Origin: Plecoglossus altivelis
Taxonomy: Eukaryota > Chordata > Actinopteri > Osmeriformes > Plecoglossidae
NCBI GenBank assembly: GCA_036571765.1
Contig: BROE01000007.1
Coordinates: 6,984,090-7,048,089 of the forward strand
DNA length: 64,000 nucleotides
Direction: 5' to 3'
Shown: positions 1-12,400 of the stretch, piece after piece
How the letters are laid out: every line of letters starts with the position of its first letter
Numbering within the stretch: the first letter of the stretch is position 1
The notes under the pieces: model-generated
Told to the model about the DNA's origin: nothing
What the model saw: the letters and a program-made list of their open reading frames with translations, nothing else
Database searches by the model: none
Program-made: the position numbers and the translations under genes

Positions 1-1251
1 TAAATACCCCTACAACACATGCACAGGCATGGAGGCTTTCAGACATTTGCAGATGGCTTTTAACTGTTCTTATCAGACCAAAGAGTGCTGAGGTCTTCCA
101 CGATAGAGCTAATGGTTGTGAGAGAGTGTGTGTTTGTGTGTGTTTTTGGTTGTGTATGCAAGTCACCTGCTTTCATTGCCTTGCAGGTCTGATGGAGAAA
201 GGGGAAAAGTGGGGTAGATTCTAACGGGGTTGGTTGTAGGCTGTAAGGACAGCAGAAAACAAAACCACTTGATCTCAGAAAAGGACAAAAATAGTTTCGA
301 AACTTTGTTGTTGTGGTCAGTTTGGTGTGTTTGTTCACAACACCGTAGCACTGCATTAGGAATCTAGCCTACCATGACACCACCTTGACCCAGCAATACC
401 TGGAGACCTATTAACATTCCTGCCTTTATGACGTCTGACTAAGCGTGATAAAGACTCCTCACACCTTTCTGGAACATAAACCTTGATTCAAACATTAACC
501 TGAGCTCCCACACCTCAGGGCTTTTAGGCCAGGGTGGATGGGGGGACAAGGAAGCATCCAGAAGCCTCCAGATGCAACAGTACAACTCTAATGTGCATCT
601 GAGGTGCACATAAACGTCCTCTACTTACCTGCGTGCACGTGCAAGTCACTTCATGTGTCCGTTGAAAGGAGACAACCTCCGAGTGTGTGTTTGTGAAGCA
701 TAAGTTAACAAGCAGCCTCTGGTGCCCCATAGTAGTTAGTCTGAAAACACTGAAGGGTGACTCTCTAGGGAAAATATATCTGTTTGAAAGGTTTGGTGCC
801 AGAGGTGTGTGCAAGTTTCATTTGTGACATTACAGTAAATTGCTAGCTGGCTAAGCAGTTGTTTCTGTAGTTTTTGTTTTGTTTGAAAGACTGCAGCTTG
901 AGCCTAAAGATGTTGCCTGGAGCTCCCTTGAGACTGGGGATAACAGCAGACAGGAGGAGATCCATATTAATCTTCTATCATGTCATTCGAATATCAATGA
1001 GGAGATGGAACTTTCCAGTTCTATCATCTAGATGGGAAGAAAGAGCAGACTGTAAAACTAAAAGCTCAACTTAAGTTTCATGGCTCTGATTCAATGGGAT
1101 CTTGCAGTGTAAACCATTTATACACTAATGCTATGTCAAAAAGCTCTCTTGAGACACTTACTAAAACAGTTGTTCACCACAGTAGTAAGGCAAAAAAGTA
1201 GCAAAAAAAATAAGTGTTTCAAGACGAAAAAGAATCAATTTCATCTCAGGG

Positions 1252-1297
<46 letters not shown>

Positions 1298-2585
1298 CTG
1301 TCTCTGAACACATACTGTACAGTATCCTGCCCAAGACACACATTCCATGATGTCAGTGGTATAACATGTATGACGTCTGAGAGGACAGTGGTGTGTGCGT
1401 TGGCGTGTGTATGCGTGCATAAATGTGTGTATTTTGCTGATACAGTAATAATAGCCCTCCTGTCAGGTTGGGCTAGCAGGGCCACTCCTCTCACCCACAG
1501 GGGGCTGTGGCAGACGCCAAGCCCAACAGAACTGCTTCCAACTGCGGTACAACCAGACCAGCACTGCCCCCCACCCCCTCATCATGCACCCACCACACTG
1601 AACAACTGCTTCTCGTACACTTCACATTCTCATACAAAGACAGTACAACAGACACAATCATACCACGACCTACCACACAGGTGGAACCTTATGTTGTCTT
1701 ATCTTCGCTCGCAGGGGACACATTAAATTGTAGGAATTCACGTTTACCTCCATGATGCATACCAGTGACGCCAGGGTCTGGATGGTGGCAGAGCTGACCA
1801 CATGGCCTGTCTGGCAGGTCAGGGGTGGAGGGGGATAGCCAGACAGCGCCCCCTGCTGGACGCTCTCCTTGTAATCTCACTAGTACCATACCCTCGGGAC
1901 AGCGCTCAATGTTTAATGTTGAGAAAATAAATAGTCTGTCAAGCTTATTTATAACTTTGCTCACTTATTTATTGTCACTCTCTTAGCTGAGTAATAAGAG
2001 TGAAAACAATGAGGTCGTCAATGTCTTTATAAGGACAAATTAGACTGCTCAAGTACCTAACTCAAAAACAAACAGCTTGAGTATTGCTTTGGCTGATACA
2101 AATACATACAACTACAATAAATACCAAAAAAATGTAAATACCATGTATTAAAATGAAGTAGTCTAACGTATATCAAACAACAAATGCATAAATAACATAC
2201 AGGACACAGACCAATGAGGAGTCATGCAAATTCGTTGAATAATAATATTATGGCTCATAGTGCAAATAGACATTCAAGTTAAGATAAGTTAGTATATTAA
2301 AATGCAAACATTTACAGATGCATTTGCTTCCTCCTTGCTCCCATTGGTGCGTTGATCTAAAATCGAAATACATACATACATTGGTCTCCTATACCCTGCT
2401 TGGACTGCAAGGAGCTATGAGGTCTAATTTAAATGTAAATACTTCACACGTCCTTTTTATGATCACAACAGAAATCATTGCACTCTTGCTAAGATACCCT
2501 TATCTATTAAGTTATTAAGAGGTCTCATATGCAAGATTCTCTGGCTGTGCTACCTGGTCCCCCCCAGGTCCTAGTGCCCCAGGCA
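1..2585. other. Intergenic left flank, no supported gene
   Basis: I found no exon here that I can assign to a protein family on either strand. The stretch holds a (GT)n microsatellite at about 1254-1294, AT-rich DNA at 1900-2530, and short GC-richer patches around 1490-1870 whose translations match nothing I recognise. On the minus strand the part nearest 2585 is probably the distal 3' UTR of msrb1. That is inferred only from its position downstream of the msrb1 stop. Confidence 0.5.
1254..1294. repeat. (GT)n microsatellite
   Basis: An uninterrupted GT dinucleotide run of about 20 units. It makes spurious open frames of alternating Cys-Val or Thr-His on the two strands, which are not genes. 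Confidence 0.95.
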
Positions 2586-2589
2586 GATC

Positions 2590-2658
2590 AGATGTTTATC
2601 AGTGTGACAGGGTGTCCTTCTCAGGCCTGAACCCTGTCCACATCACTGGCTGACCAGC
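2590..2658 (-). promoter_or_regulatory. Candidate SECIS element in the msrb1 3' UTR
   Basis: On the minus strand, roughly 95 nt after the msrb1 stop, two UGAU tetranucleotides lie opposite each other and flank a strong stem. The 5' arm reads GUGGACAGGGU and the 3' arm ACCCUGUCACAC, with one bulged A. Facing UGAN and NGAN strands form the tandem G.A quartet that defines a SECIS, and the stem length of about 11-12 bp fits the family. The apical loop is less typical. I see no AA dinucleotide at the usual place on its 5' side; the loop contains a CC and, later, GAGAAG. The element would recruit SBP2 and the selenocysteine elongation factor to decode the UGA at 3006-3008. Position and quartet support it; the loop sequence is the weak point. 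Confidence 0.6.
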
Positions 2659-2752
2659 CCCTCCAACACGGAGGCCTGGGGTGGTGGTTGTGTGGTCTAC
2701 AGCTTCCTACTTCCTACAGAGCTTCCTGCATCACTTCCTATCCTCCTCGCCT

Positions 2753-3809
2753 CTACTGCTTGTCTGGAACAGAGAGAGACAGGGTGGGGAGGGGCGAGAG
2801 AGGGACCGCACAAGACAGAGTAGAAGAAGACAGGGAGAGTAAAAGAAGTTGGGGTGAACAAATAAAGCAAATGAAAACTACCACAGATGTACTGGAAAGC
2901 TTTACTTAATCGGTTTTCAGTATTTCTTAGACAACGTCTGAGGACTTTGTCTGTTAGCAGAGGGTTACCTTTGTTGGGGACAAACTTAAGCGAGTGGCTG
3001 AATATTCAGAAGCGTGAGGTCCCCTCCTCAGGGCCATCGTTCACAAACTCGTGACCCAGGCCACTCCCACATTTCCCGCACAGCACCTGGAGACACAAAA
3101 CCAGCCCATCCCAGTGAGAGCCTGTCCTGGGAGCTGCTGATCAGGACAGCATCAGCTCTGTCTCTGGCAGTGACTCGAGGTGGATACTTCAGACCTTGAA
3201 GGCGGTGAGAGACTCCATCATCTTGGTGACGCTGTCTTCTCTGATGGTCTCGGTGAAGGCAGGCCAGGGGGAGGAGTGTGCGAACTTTGACCTGCTGGAG
3301 AAGAGAGGGTGGCGGCACTGGGAGCACACGTATATACCTTAGAGAAGGGACACGGATGATGGGGACAAGGGATTATTACTATTGTTACAGGTTGTCCTGG
3401 ATGTCTGCTATTGCCAGAGCTATAATATTCTGACCATGGGAATACAATAAACACTGACTAGTATGAAGTACATTGGTATGAAACAGAAGTGTTTGAGTGG
3501 ATGATTGGGTGCTGTGACTGAGGATGTCACAGAAAGCTAGAGACCTTCTAGAGATACCTTTTTGTTTCTCTATGCAAATTTACATCTCGCATCTTTATCT
3601 GCTAAAACGTTTAAAAGCTAATATACGTTTGAAAAAATTAACTTTTTAATGTAACAAGCTTATACAACAATGTATATAATTAGTCTATAGCAGGTGCAGT
3701 TACATCACCAACATTCTATACTAGACTAAGTCCTTCACTGTTCAGACCACTCACCTGGCTTGAAATGGTCCTTATAAACCTCACTATTCAAAAACGAACA
3801 AAACGACAT
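2753..3809 (-). CDS. msrb1: Methionine-R-sulfoxide reductase B1, selenoprotein (4 exons)
   Basis: The enzyme reduces methionine-R-sulfoxide in proteins in cytosol and nucleus; one known role is reversing MICAL oxidation of actin. Coding exons read leftwards: 3809-3755, 3337-3195, 3086-2969 and 2763-2753, phases matching at each junction, giving 110 residues (the mammalian length is 116). The start gives MSFCSF. Exon 2 carries one CxxC zinc pair and the motif [15 protein letters not shown]. Exon 3 carries the second pair in [12 protein letters not shown], then SRF-UGA-IFS. The in-frame UGA at 3006-3008 sits exactly where MsrB1 has its catalytic selenocysteine, and the reading frame and homology continue past it to KFVPNKDKQ. 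Conceptual translation that stops at UGA would lose the active site. The last exon has only 11 coding bases. The exon 2 donor (AAG then gtctga) is weak. A SECIS-like hairpin follows in the 3' UTR. Annotating UGA as Sec is near certain from homology. Confidence 0.95.
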
Positions 3810-4186
3810 GGTGATTGAAGAGTCAAGACCGTTTCGGTGTTAAGTTTGCCTTTGTAAAGCTCACTATTGTTAATGTTTGACAGCTGCAAGTAAACACAAC
3901 GGTATCGGCGAGATTCCTTATACGTCAGACAAAAGCGTCATGGCGTAATTCAACGCCCCGCCCAGTTGGTGAGTTCTAAAATCTACCACTAGATGTCACC
4001 GCAAGGTAAATGGTGAAAGCAAAAGCATGTGGCGTAGTAAAGGTTGACTTGCTATTGACTCTTAATCAGAAAGTACATAGACTAACCATACATGTAGGTA
4101 AAGTGAATGATACAAATTTAATATGCAATTTTTTTCAGTTCACTGGTTTCGTCTGACAAATCAGTTTGAGTCCATGTTCCGTTGTG

Positions 4187-5329
4187 TCACTCGTATTTGC
4201 AGAAGTGTTTGAGTCTCTCAGGCAGCTCGAGCCAGTCCAAAGCCATCCTGTGGACAATGTGCTTCTGGATGCACTTCCTACACAAGGTCTGCAGGGAGGA
4301 GACTGGAAAGGAAGGATAGAGAGAGAGCAAGAGATAAATGGCAACGTTTTAATATAACTAGTTTTTCTGTTTATCTCTCAATGACAAATAAGATCATTCT
4401 GCTTTGTGTTTTAGTCGATTTTTCATCCATCTTCAGTTCACACCCACAGGTTATCACTTCAGTTCACACCCACAGGTTATCACTTCAGTTCACACCCACA
4501 GGTTATCACTTCAGTTCACACCCACAGGTAGTCACTTACATCCGTACTCCACCTGGACGATGCGAACGGTTTTGGTAGCAGCAAACACATCCACCACAGC
4601 ATAGAGTTTTTGATTGGTTGGGATCCCCTTGGCCGACGCCCCCATGTCTTCCCCGTTGATGACTATGTGCATGTCAGCCAGGCCCTTCCCGCTCGGGACG
4701 TACAGCACGCCTATCCGGCTGCGCCTGGCGGTGGGTGGCAGGGCGTTGGTCTTGTACAGGTCATCCAGGATGTGGCTGAATCGCCCCGGCCGGCTCCGCC
4801 CCACCAGCTTGTCCATGGGGATGCGGAAGCGGTTGATGTGCAGGTGAGAGTCTGTGAAGAATGCCTTGGGTTTGTTGTTGGTGCTGGGGTTGTCTTCTCC
4901 TCCACCACTAAAAACCTGGCCTTCATGCTCCCCACTTCCTAGCACTCTACCTCCAGTCGGTCCTCCCTCTCCTGCCCCCTCTCCCTCATTCTCAGGTGCT
5001 TGCTCCACAACCTTGTTATGGTTGCGTGTGATGGCGAAGACCCAGCTGTCCCCCAGGTCCACCAGGTCGGGGAGGGAGTACTCTGGCACCACCTCCAGGG
5101 TACTGGGATCCCGGCCGGTCAGCCCGACTCGGAGGTGACCACACCAGCCTAGCTCCTTCTCTTCAACCTCCACCAGGAAGATCTCTCCCGGGCTCAGGGG
5201 TTTGCTGCTGAAGCAAACCCCGTTGGCGAAGCTGTCGACCCGCGTGGCCTGGGTGCAGGAAGGGTCTAGTCTCACATTAGAACCGTGGATGTGATGGAAC
5301 TCCAGGAACTGGTCTGAGAAAGGCTCCAT
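4187..5329 (-). CDS. neurl2: Neuralized-like protein 2, NHR + SOCS box (2 exons)
   Basis: This is a substrate adaptor (mammalian Ozz) that joins a Cullin5-ElonginB/C ubiquitin ligase and, in mammals, targets membrane beta-catenin and sarcomeric myosin in muscle. Exons are 5329-4540 and 4302-4187, giving 301 residues; human is 285. The NHR domain spans about residues 8-255, opening FLEFHHIHGSNVRL and containing GEIFLVEVEEKELGWCGHLRVGL, and is split by a Gly/Glu-rich insert near residues 105-145. The junction rebuilds VEYG-FSSLQTLC. Exon 2 is the SOCS box, with a BC-box-like LQTLCRKCI and the conserved ending LKHFCKYE. I chose the ATG at 5327-5329: an in-frame TGA lies upstream at about 5366-5371 and the seven codons before the ATG begin with GTG. 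The msrb1 start lies only 378 bp beyond this stop on the same strand. Confidence 0.95.
4431..4534. repeat. 26-bp minisatellite, 4 copies, in neurl2 intron 1
   Basis: Four tandem 26-bp units, each beginning cttcagttcacacccacagg on the plus strand, fill 4431-4456, 4457-4482, 4483-4508 and 4509-4534. The first three are identical over nearly their full length and the last differs at two bases. The fourth unit runs into the neurl2 exon 1 splice donor (minus strand, 4539-4534), so the intron starts inside repeat-like sequence. Confidence 0.95.
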
Positions 5330-8300
5330 GTCTCCAAAGCTCAGAGCCACCAGTAATGGTCAATGACTTCAATAGGTGACAGTGTAGCAAGCAGCGCCAG
5401 ACGTCTTCCTGTTTCAACTAACCGTATGGTTCTGTTGTTGAGACAAACAAGGGAGAAGCTCAAGAGAGAAGCTCATACACTCCAGAAACTACACACAGAG
5501 TTCACAGAGTGCTGTCCATTGTTCTTCATCTGATTTGACAGTCTTTAGCAAGCACATGGTCACCATGCAAAGACACACACTCTCTCACCCATGCCCTGAC
5601 AACCCACACTAGCCTTTATGCTGGCCACCCAGGGAAGTTTCCAGTGACTATGAGGTGGGCTATTTTTGAACAGTTGCACGTCAACAGATGGCAAAGTATG
5701 CAGACACACACACTTGCGCACACACAGGAACAGGAGGGGTTTGTGACCATGTGGTTGGAATCCCTTTGGTGCTCATTCAGTCCTCCAACATCTTGTCCTA
5801 TAACAGCAGGCAAATTATCATAATTCCATATGTGAGATAAATATGCTAAACAGGAGACCTATACCGTTTGAGATCCACTTTCTAAATATAGCTCATTTGC
5901 GAATACTGTATGCAAATCAGTCATTAAACCAATGTGCAGTAATACAATGTGTCTACTTAGCATAATGCAATATAATCTTATCTCTGTATGATATGCTAGG
6001 ATTTCTTTTGTATTAAAAGAGTACACTATCTGCCACAGACCACGTTTGTATGCTGTATATACGATATAATATGTCTTAATCATTCCAACAAAATTATAGA
6101 CCATGGAATTCATGACTTGGTATTAAAGGCCAATTACAGGGGCATTATTTAAAGAACCATTTCCATGAACTAAACAGAACCCATTAAAACACACTAAAAG
6201 AAATCAGAGAAGATGTCCACCTCCGGGTTGTAGTTTGTTTGCAACCTTTGGAGGGTGGTTCTACCAGCACAGACTGACAACAGCACCACAGAGGTCTGGA
6301 GAGCAGAGACCACTCAGCTGCTGTGCTTGTCCTGCTGGGGGACACAGAGACATGCAGGCTGCTGTACTGACCCCAGCTGTGGCCGCCTCCACAGAGCAGG
6401 GTCTGCATGGCCATCCCTCATGCTGTCAGTTCCACAGCTCCTCGGTATCTAGGCCAGGAGAACGGGTGGGGGGAAGAGAGTGGGACAGAGAGGAGCTGAA
6501 AGGAAAGGAAGGGTGTGATGTATGTGGGGGAGGTTGTGGTTTAGAGTGAAAGAGAGGGAAACAAATAAGGGGGAGGCAGTGAAAGGGAGAGAGTGGAGGG
6601 GAGGGAGAGAGAGAGAGAGAAGAGGGACAGCAAGGTTCATTTTTTATTGTTAGTGGAGCTTCTTGCTAGTGCTCCAGGGCATGGTTGACTCCAGTATTCT
6701 TGTTCAGGCGCGCTGCATTCAGACAGGAATGGGAGAGAGAGCACAGTCATTGTGACAGGTGAACATTATTTCAATATTATTAGTTGTTGGTTCGTTTCCG
6801 GGCTACTTTGTCAGACTGTCAGGGAACGTTACATCAAGATGCTCTACTATTTGTTCACTTAACTGATCATCTCTATTTCAGTTTGAAAGTGTGTGCGTGT
6901 GCGTGCGTGTGTGTGCGTGTGGGGGGGGAGCATGGCTGGGGTACTTAATCTGGATTAAAGTGCACTGCTGCCAGGGTTTTCATAATCAGATTGGTGATGG
7001 TGAGCCGCTGCTCAGCAGCGCGTGTCACATCTGGATTGAAGCGGTAGGCGAGTGCGAGGGGGAGGTGTGATCGCAGCACGGTGTGGCTGGAAGAGCATCT
7101 CACCCCTATCAGATCGGTGCGCACGTTTACCAGGCATGGATTGACGTGAGACCATTATTGTACTTCCAGCGAGTTCCAAGTCAGACGTAAGTGCGCAGTT
7201 TTCTCAATATAATGTTGCTTTCATGTTGCAGATGGATTTTGGCCATTTATCTACGATAATTATTTTTACAACAGGAAACAACGTTTTGTTAATTTAATTA
7301 ACTATGTATCAGACGTATTCGAGCTACAGTCTGTAAACAAAAAATATGTCATACATTATGTAGCAGGTATTTTTTACGATGACTCAAACGGGTAACATCG
7401 CTGAGTTTGAGGACCAGATCAATCAAACACAAATTGTCACATCTTTCTGAGTAGGTGTTCATCCCACTACCGAGTTGTATGTCTCAATATTGAACACACA
7501 AAAAATGCATGCGAAGCTGACGCTGAATTATTTTTTTAGCCCAGGGATCAACATTGTTTTCAACTGGGATGAATCTGGCATGAATCTTAAATGTAGCAGC
7601 GATATTCAACAAGTGACGGCTTTCAGGAGGAACATTTTAACTTGAATGTCAGGTTGCAATATGGTGCTCTTAAGGTATTCATGACCCTACAAAAGTTTTC
7701 CGTTTCACAAGTAATTTTACCGAGTCGTTTTTGTTCGATAATCCAGCTGTCCCCGAAATCCTGCAGAATAGATAATCTGAGTTTGTCAGACTGCAAAGTC
7801 TGATTAGATAGTAGAGAACTAGCTGTACTTGAACACACACCGACACATAGACTCCAGAAACCTCTGAAGAACATGAAATAGGATGGCGTATTCCATCAAT
7901 CTTTGCAATGCATAATGTTTTTAAACAAACAGATGGGAACAGTGCGTTGAATTCCTCTCCCGCACTCACCACACTGGCTTTAAACGTCTTTAAACGCCAC
8001 TTTAAACGTCTATCATCTGCTATCACACTTCTGACAGGATCAACAAGGTTATTGAGTGTTAAGCCTGTCTAGGATCATGCTTACTGAGGCATTCCATAAC
8101 CCTGCCGGTCACTGGCCTGGCCCTCACAGAACAGATTACCTCAGTCCGAAAACGAACTCAATTTTTGTGTTTGTTTTTAGATTTGTATTTGAGGGTCGAG
8201 GTTCCCATCTGTGTAAATCTTCATACGGGTCCGCAAATGTTTCTGTCTGTGTGTATTAGTGTTTGAGAGGCAAATACGATTTTTGTGTCTGCTTGTGTGT

Positions 8301-9474
8301 GTGCACTTGTGTGTGCAGATTTCTCCAGCCCATTTTGGGTAAAGGGATTAGAGAGAATCTGCCAGATGCTGTAAAACTGGTTGATTTTGTGCCACAGTTC
8401 TATAATACAGTTACGCAACTCCAGAAGGTGCTCTTTAACTCACTTCTAAAGAGCAGAGTATTTGACCCAGAAAGACGGAGGAGGGATTCATTAAGTCTCA
8501 GCTACCATCCTTCGTTCCTTCCAAAGCTATTTAGCGATGTTATTTTCTTCTCTACTTTCTTCCTTCAACAACGAATGACGTCTCTCAAATGTCTCCTTCC
8601 TCCCCCCAGACATTTCCCCTGCCGCTAACATCTTAAGCCGTCGGCATTATACGTCCCTATTCTGTTCAGATATCGAGGACACGGATGGCTGGGTGTAAAC
8701 ATTAGCATAGCTTGCAAGCTGCCTCACACGCTGAAAAACACCCACAGCCTGACGCACAGCATCTTTGGCTGACGGGTTTGTGAGCGCTCATCTCAGTATT
8801 GCGTAAGCGGCGCCAGCAGCCATCGGATCAGGGAGGCGGTGTGTGACAGCAGGTTTGAGGTAGACGGATGTCTCGTTAGAGGAGGGAAAGAAAACGGTTC
8901 CACTTTGATGCTCTTCATTAGTGTGGTGCAGTGGCAAGGGACACCCAGTCATACACGTGGTCAACCCCAGAGAGAGGTGACTGAACTAGATGGATCAGCT
9001 CTGCAGTTTTAGGGTTGATGTGTCAGAGTTCATTTCCTTCTAAGGCTGGATGCTATTTGGAACCAGTGACCCTAGAGTCAAAAACTGGCTGGGTTCGAGT
9101 CTTCTTTGCGTACTGCCCTACTTTTCTTCTTTCGGGGAGCAAACTCTCATCTATATTTGTACCTCCAAACCCCATTCGGATATAGAGCAAAAGCAGAATA
9201 GAGGATGGGGAAGAGAGGGAAGGAGAAGAGAAGAGGTCTGTGTTATCTGGCTCTAATTTAGATAGTCCGTACCGAGGTTTATGTCATTTCCTCCAGACAC
9301 AAACATATATTTTCGCTATCTCACAAAACCACCTCAGCCAGTCTCTCACTGACAAAGTAACTGCAGATGGAAACAAATATTAAACATGTGAAAATGAATT
9401 AAAACTATCTCCCTGCACCTTCTCTTTCTTTCATTAACTACTAGGTCTCTGGGGTGTGAAATGTAAAGATAAGA
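5330..9474. other. Intergenic/5' region between neurl2 and tex2
   Basis: The two genes point away from each other here, so promoters of both should lie in this 4.1 kb. I see no coding exon. Contents: AT-rich DNA at 5820-6180, a purine-rich stretch at 6470-6640, a short alternating GT/CG repeat near 6890-6930, a GC-richer patch at 6960-7190 that may be the tex2 promoter, and a conserved-looking non-coding patch at 8690-8880. Several open frames of 60-120 codons exist but match no family I know. Confidence 0.45.
6960..7186 (+). promoter_or_regulatory. Possible tex2 promoter and 5' non-coding exon
   Basis: A GC- and CpG-richer patch ends in a strong splice donor (tcagac then gtaagt at 7187). 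A good acceptor with a pyrimidine tract ends at 9444, 30 bp before the tex2 start codon. Joining them would give a 5' UTR with one intron of about 2.26 kb. This is inference from splice signals and position only, with no transcript evidence. Confidence 0.35.
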
Positions 9475-12400
9475 ATGGCAGACATGGGGGAAAATGGAGG
9501 AGAGAGAAGAGTTGGAGGAGCTGGACATGAGGGAGGGTGTCTGAGGCCTCTTGAGAGCCCAGCCCCATGTCCCTCCACCTCTGGCCCAGAGAGGGGCTCC
9601 TCAGATGGGGCCAAGAGGGACATTGTGATCCAGCTGACAGGGACAGAGGGAGAGTGGGACAGTCTGGATGACAGCCAGCTCATCTTTTCCCTGGACCAGG
9701 ATCAGGACCAAGACTACCCCTCCATCTGCCTGTCCAGGGACTACCCCCTCTACTCAGAGGAGGAGCAGACCAGGCTTGACCGTGGCCACCTCCACTCCCC
9801 AGCCTTCCATGTTCCTCTCTCCCCCTCCTCTCCAGGTTCCCTGGGAGACTGTCTCAGTTTCACACCAGCCCCCAGCCTCCTGACCCCCAGCCCAAACCCA
9901 GCCTCCTCTCCCCGGCCCCTGGCCAGCTTGGTCAAGTCCCTGTCCACAGAGCTGGAACTCAAAGAGGGTTCCTCGCTGCGGCCCCGGCCCCTCATTAGCC
10001 TGGTCAAGTCCATCTCTACGGAGATCTCCCGCTCCGAGCCTGAAGTGTCCCAGTCCAGGTCTGACTCGCGCCTCAACCTCCACCTGTGGAAGCAGCTGAC
10101 CCAGCCTAAAGGCCGCAGCAATGGGGACTCACGCACCGCGCCCCCCTCCCCCAGCTGCTTGTCACCCACCGAGACGCCCAAGGGCGGCTTTTTCAAGATG
10201 GAGCTGGAGGACACCAGGAGGAAGCTGACGGAGGCCATGCAGGAGCCCCTCAGCATGTTCACCAAGATCATGAAGGAGGAGAGCTCCGGCAGTCCCAAGC
10301 ACCAAAGGGCCCAGGGAAGCCAGGGGGCTCCCCTATCTGGCTCCCCCATTTCCAGAGGTGTCTATGGGGCAGCGGGGAGGGACCTTGGAGGGGGGGAAGT
10401 GGGTGTCACCGAGCCTATGTGGAAGAGCTCCAGGAGTACGGACGCCGACTCGCCCACTGCGACTGATTGGCCTCGCGTCCGATTCCCTAGGCGGAGCCAT
10501 CACAGGACTTGCTCCGCCCATGGCAAATCATCTGACCTGGAGATCTGCACCTACGATGACATCATACAAGTAGTCGCTGTCGATCACCATGATCCTGGAC
10601 ACCCGAGGAGATTCCTTCAGTCTCTCATCCCCTCAAGACCCAGTGTCCAGCACACACCTCTGCCTCCTCCTGTTGCCCTGCCTCGTATGGGTCTGTTCTG
10701 TGTGGCCGTGTTGTCCTACGCCTACCTCACGCTTCCCATCAGCTCCTATCTCTCTGGCCTGGCGCTGGGCCTGGGCCTGGGCTTCCTGCTGGGCTTGCTG
10801 CTCATCAGGCTGGGCTCCTCCAGAACCTCCAGGAGCTGTGGCCCTCCTCTTCCCTACAGAGGACTCCTTACCCTGGGAGAGAGCACTGAGAGTGACCCCT
10901 TCAGTATGGAGCCTCGTGTTCTGAAGGTGAGTATTTTACCTGTAGATGGCAGAGATTCTACTGCATCTTGAGCTTAAATCCATGGAACAACATGTGCCTG
11001 AACAGCTAGAACTAAGCATGAAGTCCATTTCAATTAATTTCATCCAGCCTCAGCCTGCATGAGTGGGTGGCTGGTTATAATGTAGTGTAGGGTCCATTAT
11101 CTCCATCAAGGTAGGAGTCTTGTGGTCGATCAGTGTGACCACCCACAACCCTTTTACCGCTGAGTTGAATTGAACACACTCTCTCTCGCTGTCTTTCACA
11201 CCCCTCCCCTGCACTTCCATTCAGTTCCTTCTCTGCTCTACTTCTGGGGAAATAGGCTCTGTCAATTGTCAGGTTCACAGTCTGACTGTGTAATCAGTGA
11301 AGAAGGAGATGGAGGGAGGACGAATATGCAGGGAGGTTGTAAAAGGAGTTTAGGAATGGCAGAGTGGTAGTTATGCATAAAGCATCAGGTGAATAGTATT
11401 TGTGGAAGCACAGTGGTAGGAGTGTCCAATTAAACCCAGGCTGTGATTTTGATCAGCAGAAAGACCCAGTAATCTGCACATTTCACTTCTACGCATGGTT
11501 GACTAGAGAACATGTTCTGTGCAAAATCATTTGGAAGTAAAGAAATGCAGACGCTCACCCCCAACGAAGGGATTTCTAAACCGGAGAACATTACATTAGG
11601 ATAAAGTTTCCTGTAATGTTGCATGTCCATTTACTGTAAGGGTCTCTCTCCCCCCTTCAGGGCTGGATGAATGAGGTGAGTGAGTATGACCCAGAGACGC
11701 ACCACCCAGGCCTGAGCCAGTCTGTCTGGGCGAGTCTAGAGGGGGGGTGTCTGAGCCTGTCCTACCCCAGGAGCAGCATCCCTCGGCGGGCAGCATACGA
11801 TGAGAGGCTGCCGGAGGCCTCCTTCACCAGGACACAGTCCTACCAGCTGGCACACAGCAAGGTGAGCGAGGAAGGCGTAGATGATCGAAGGAATTCATGT
11901 ATACATGATGGAACAAGTACATTTCTAGAATTGTATTCTGAGAAGGGGTTAGATCATCATCATCAAGGCCAACATCAGAACACAAAAGACCAGCAACAAG
12001 AACAGGGCAGGATCATCATAGCCTGCATTACAGTTGTGTGTTCTTCTCCCAGGTGTTCCTGCTGCCATCCCCACTGGCCTGCAAGAGGCTTTGGAACCCT
12101 AAGTACCCCATCTGCGTCCAGCTCGGGGCGGGGCCGATGAAGGATGAGGCAGGGGCCGGGGTGGGGGCGGAGGAGGGCCCTGTGGAGGAGACAGAGCATA
12201 GACCTGCCTGCGACCTCCCCACCAGTCTCTACCTTTTCGGTCGCACAGGAAGAGAGAAGGAGGAATGGTTTCACCGGCTCTGTTCCGCATCCATGGTTAC
12301 ACAGAAGGAGACGCCTGGGGGATGTGCAGGTAGATCTGGTACAATGGGGAGAGGAAGTGTGTGTGTGTGCCTGTGTGCTTGTCATAAGAATGAAAATTCA

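Noticed and set aside
1440..1964. Possible exons on either strand (about 1500-1750 plus, 1750-1870 minus)
   Set aside because: The peptides match no family I know, and splice signals are not convincing enough to support a gene.
3006..3008. Premature stop making msrb1 a pseudogene
   Set aside because: The TGA is at the exact selenocysteine site of MsrB1, and reading frame, homology and splice sites continue after it.
4431..4534. Regular short direct repeats that might suggest a CRISPR-like array
   Set aside because: The 26-bp units follow each other without spacers. This is a minisatellite in a vertebrate intron.
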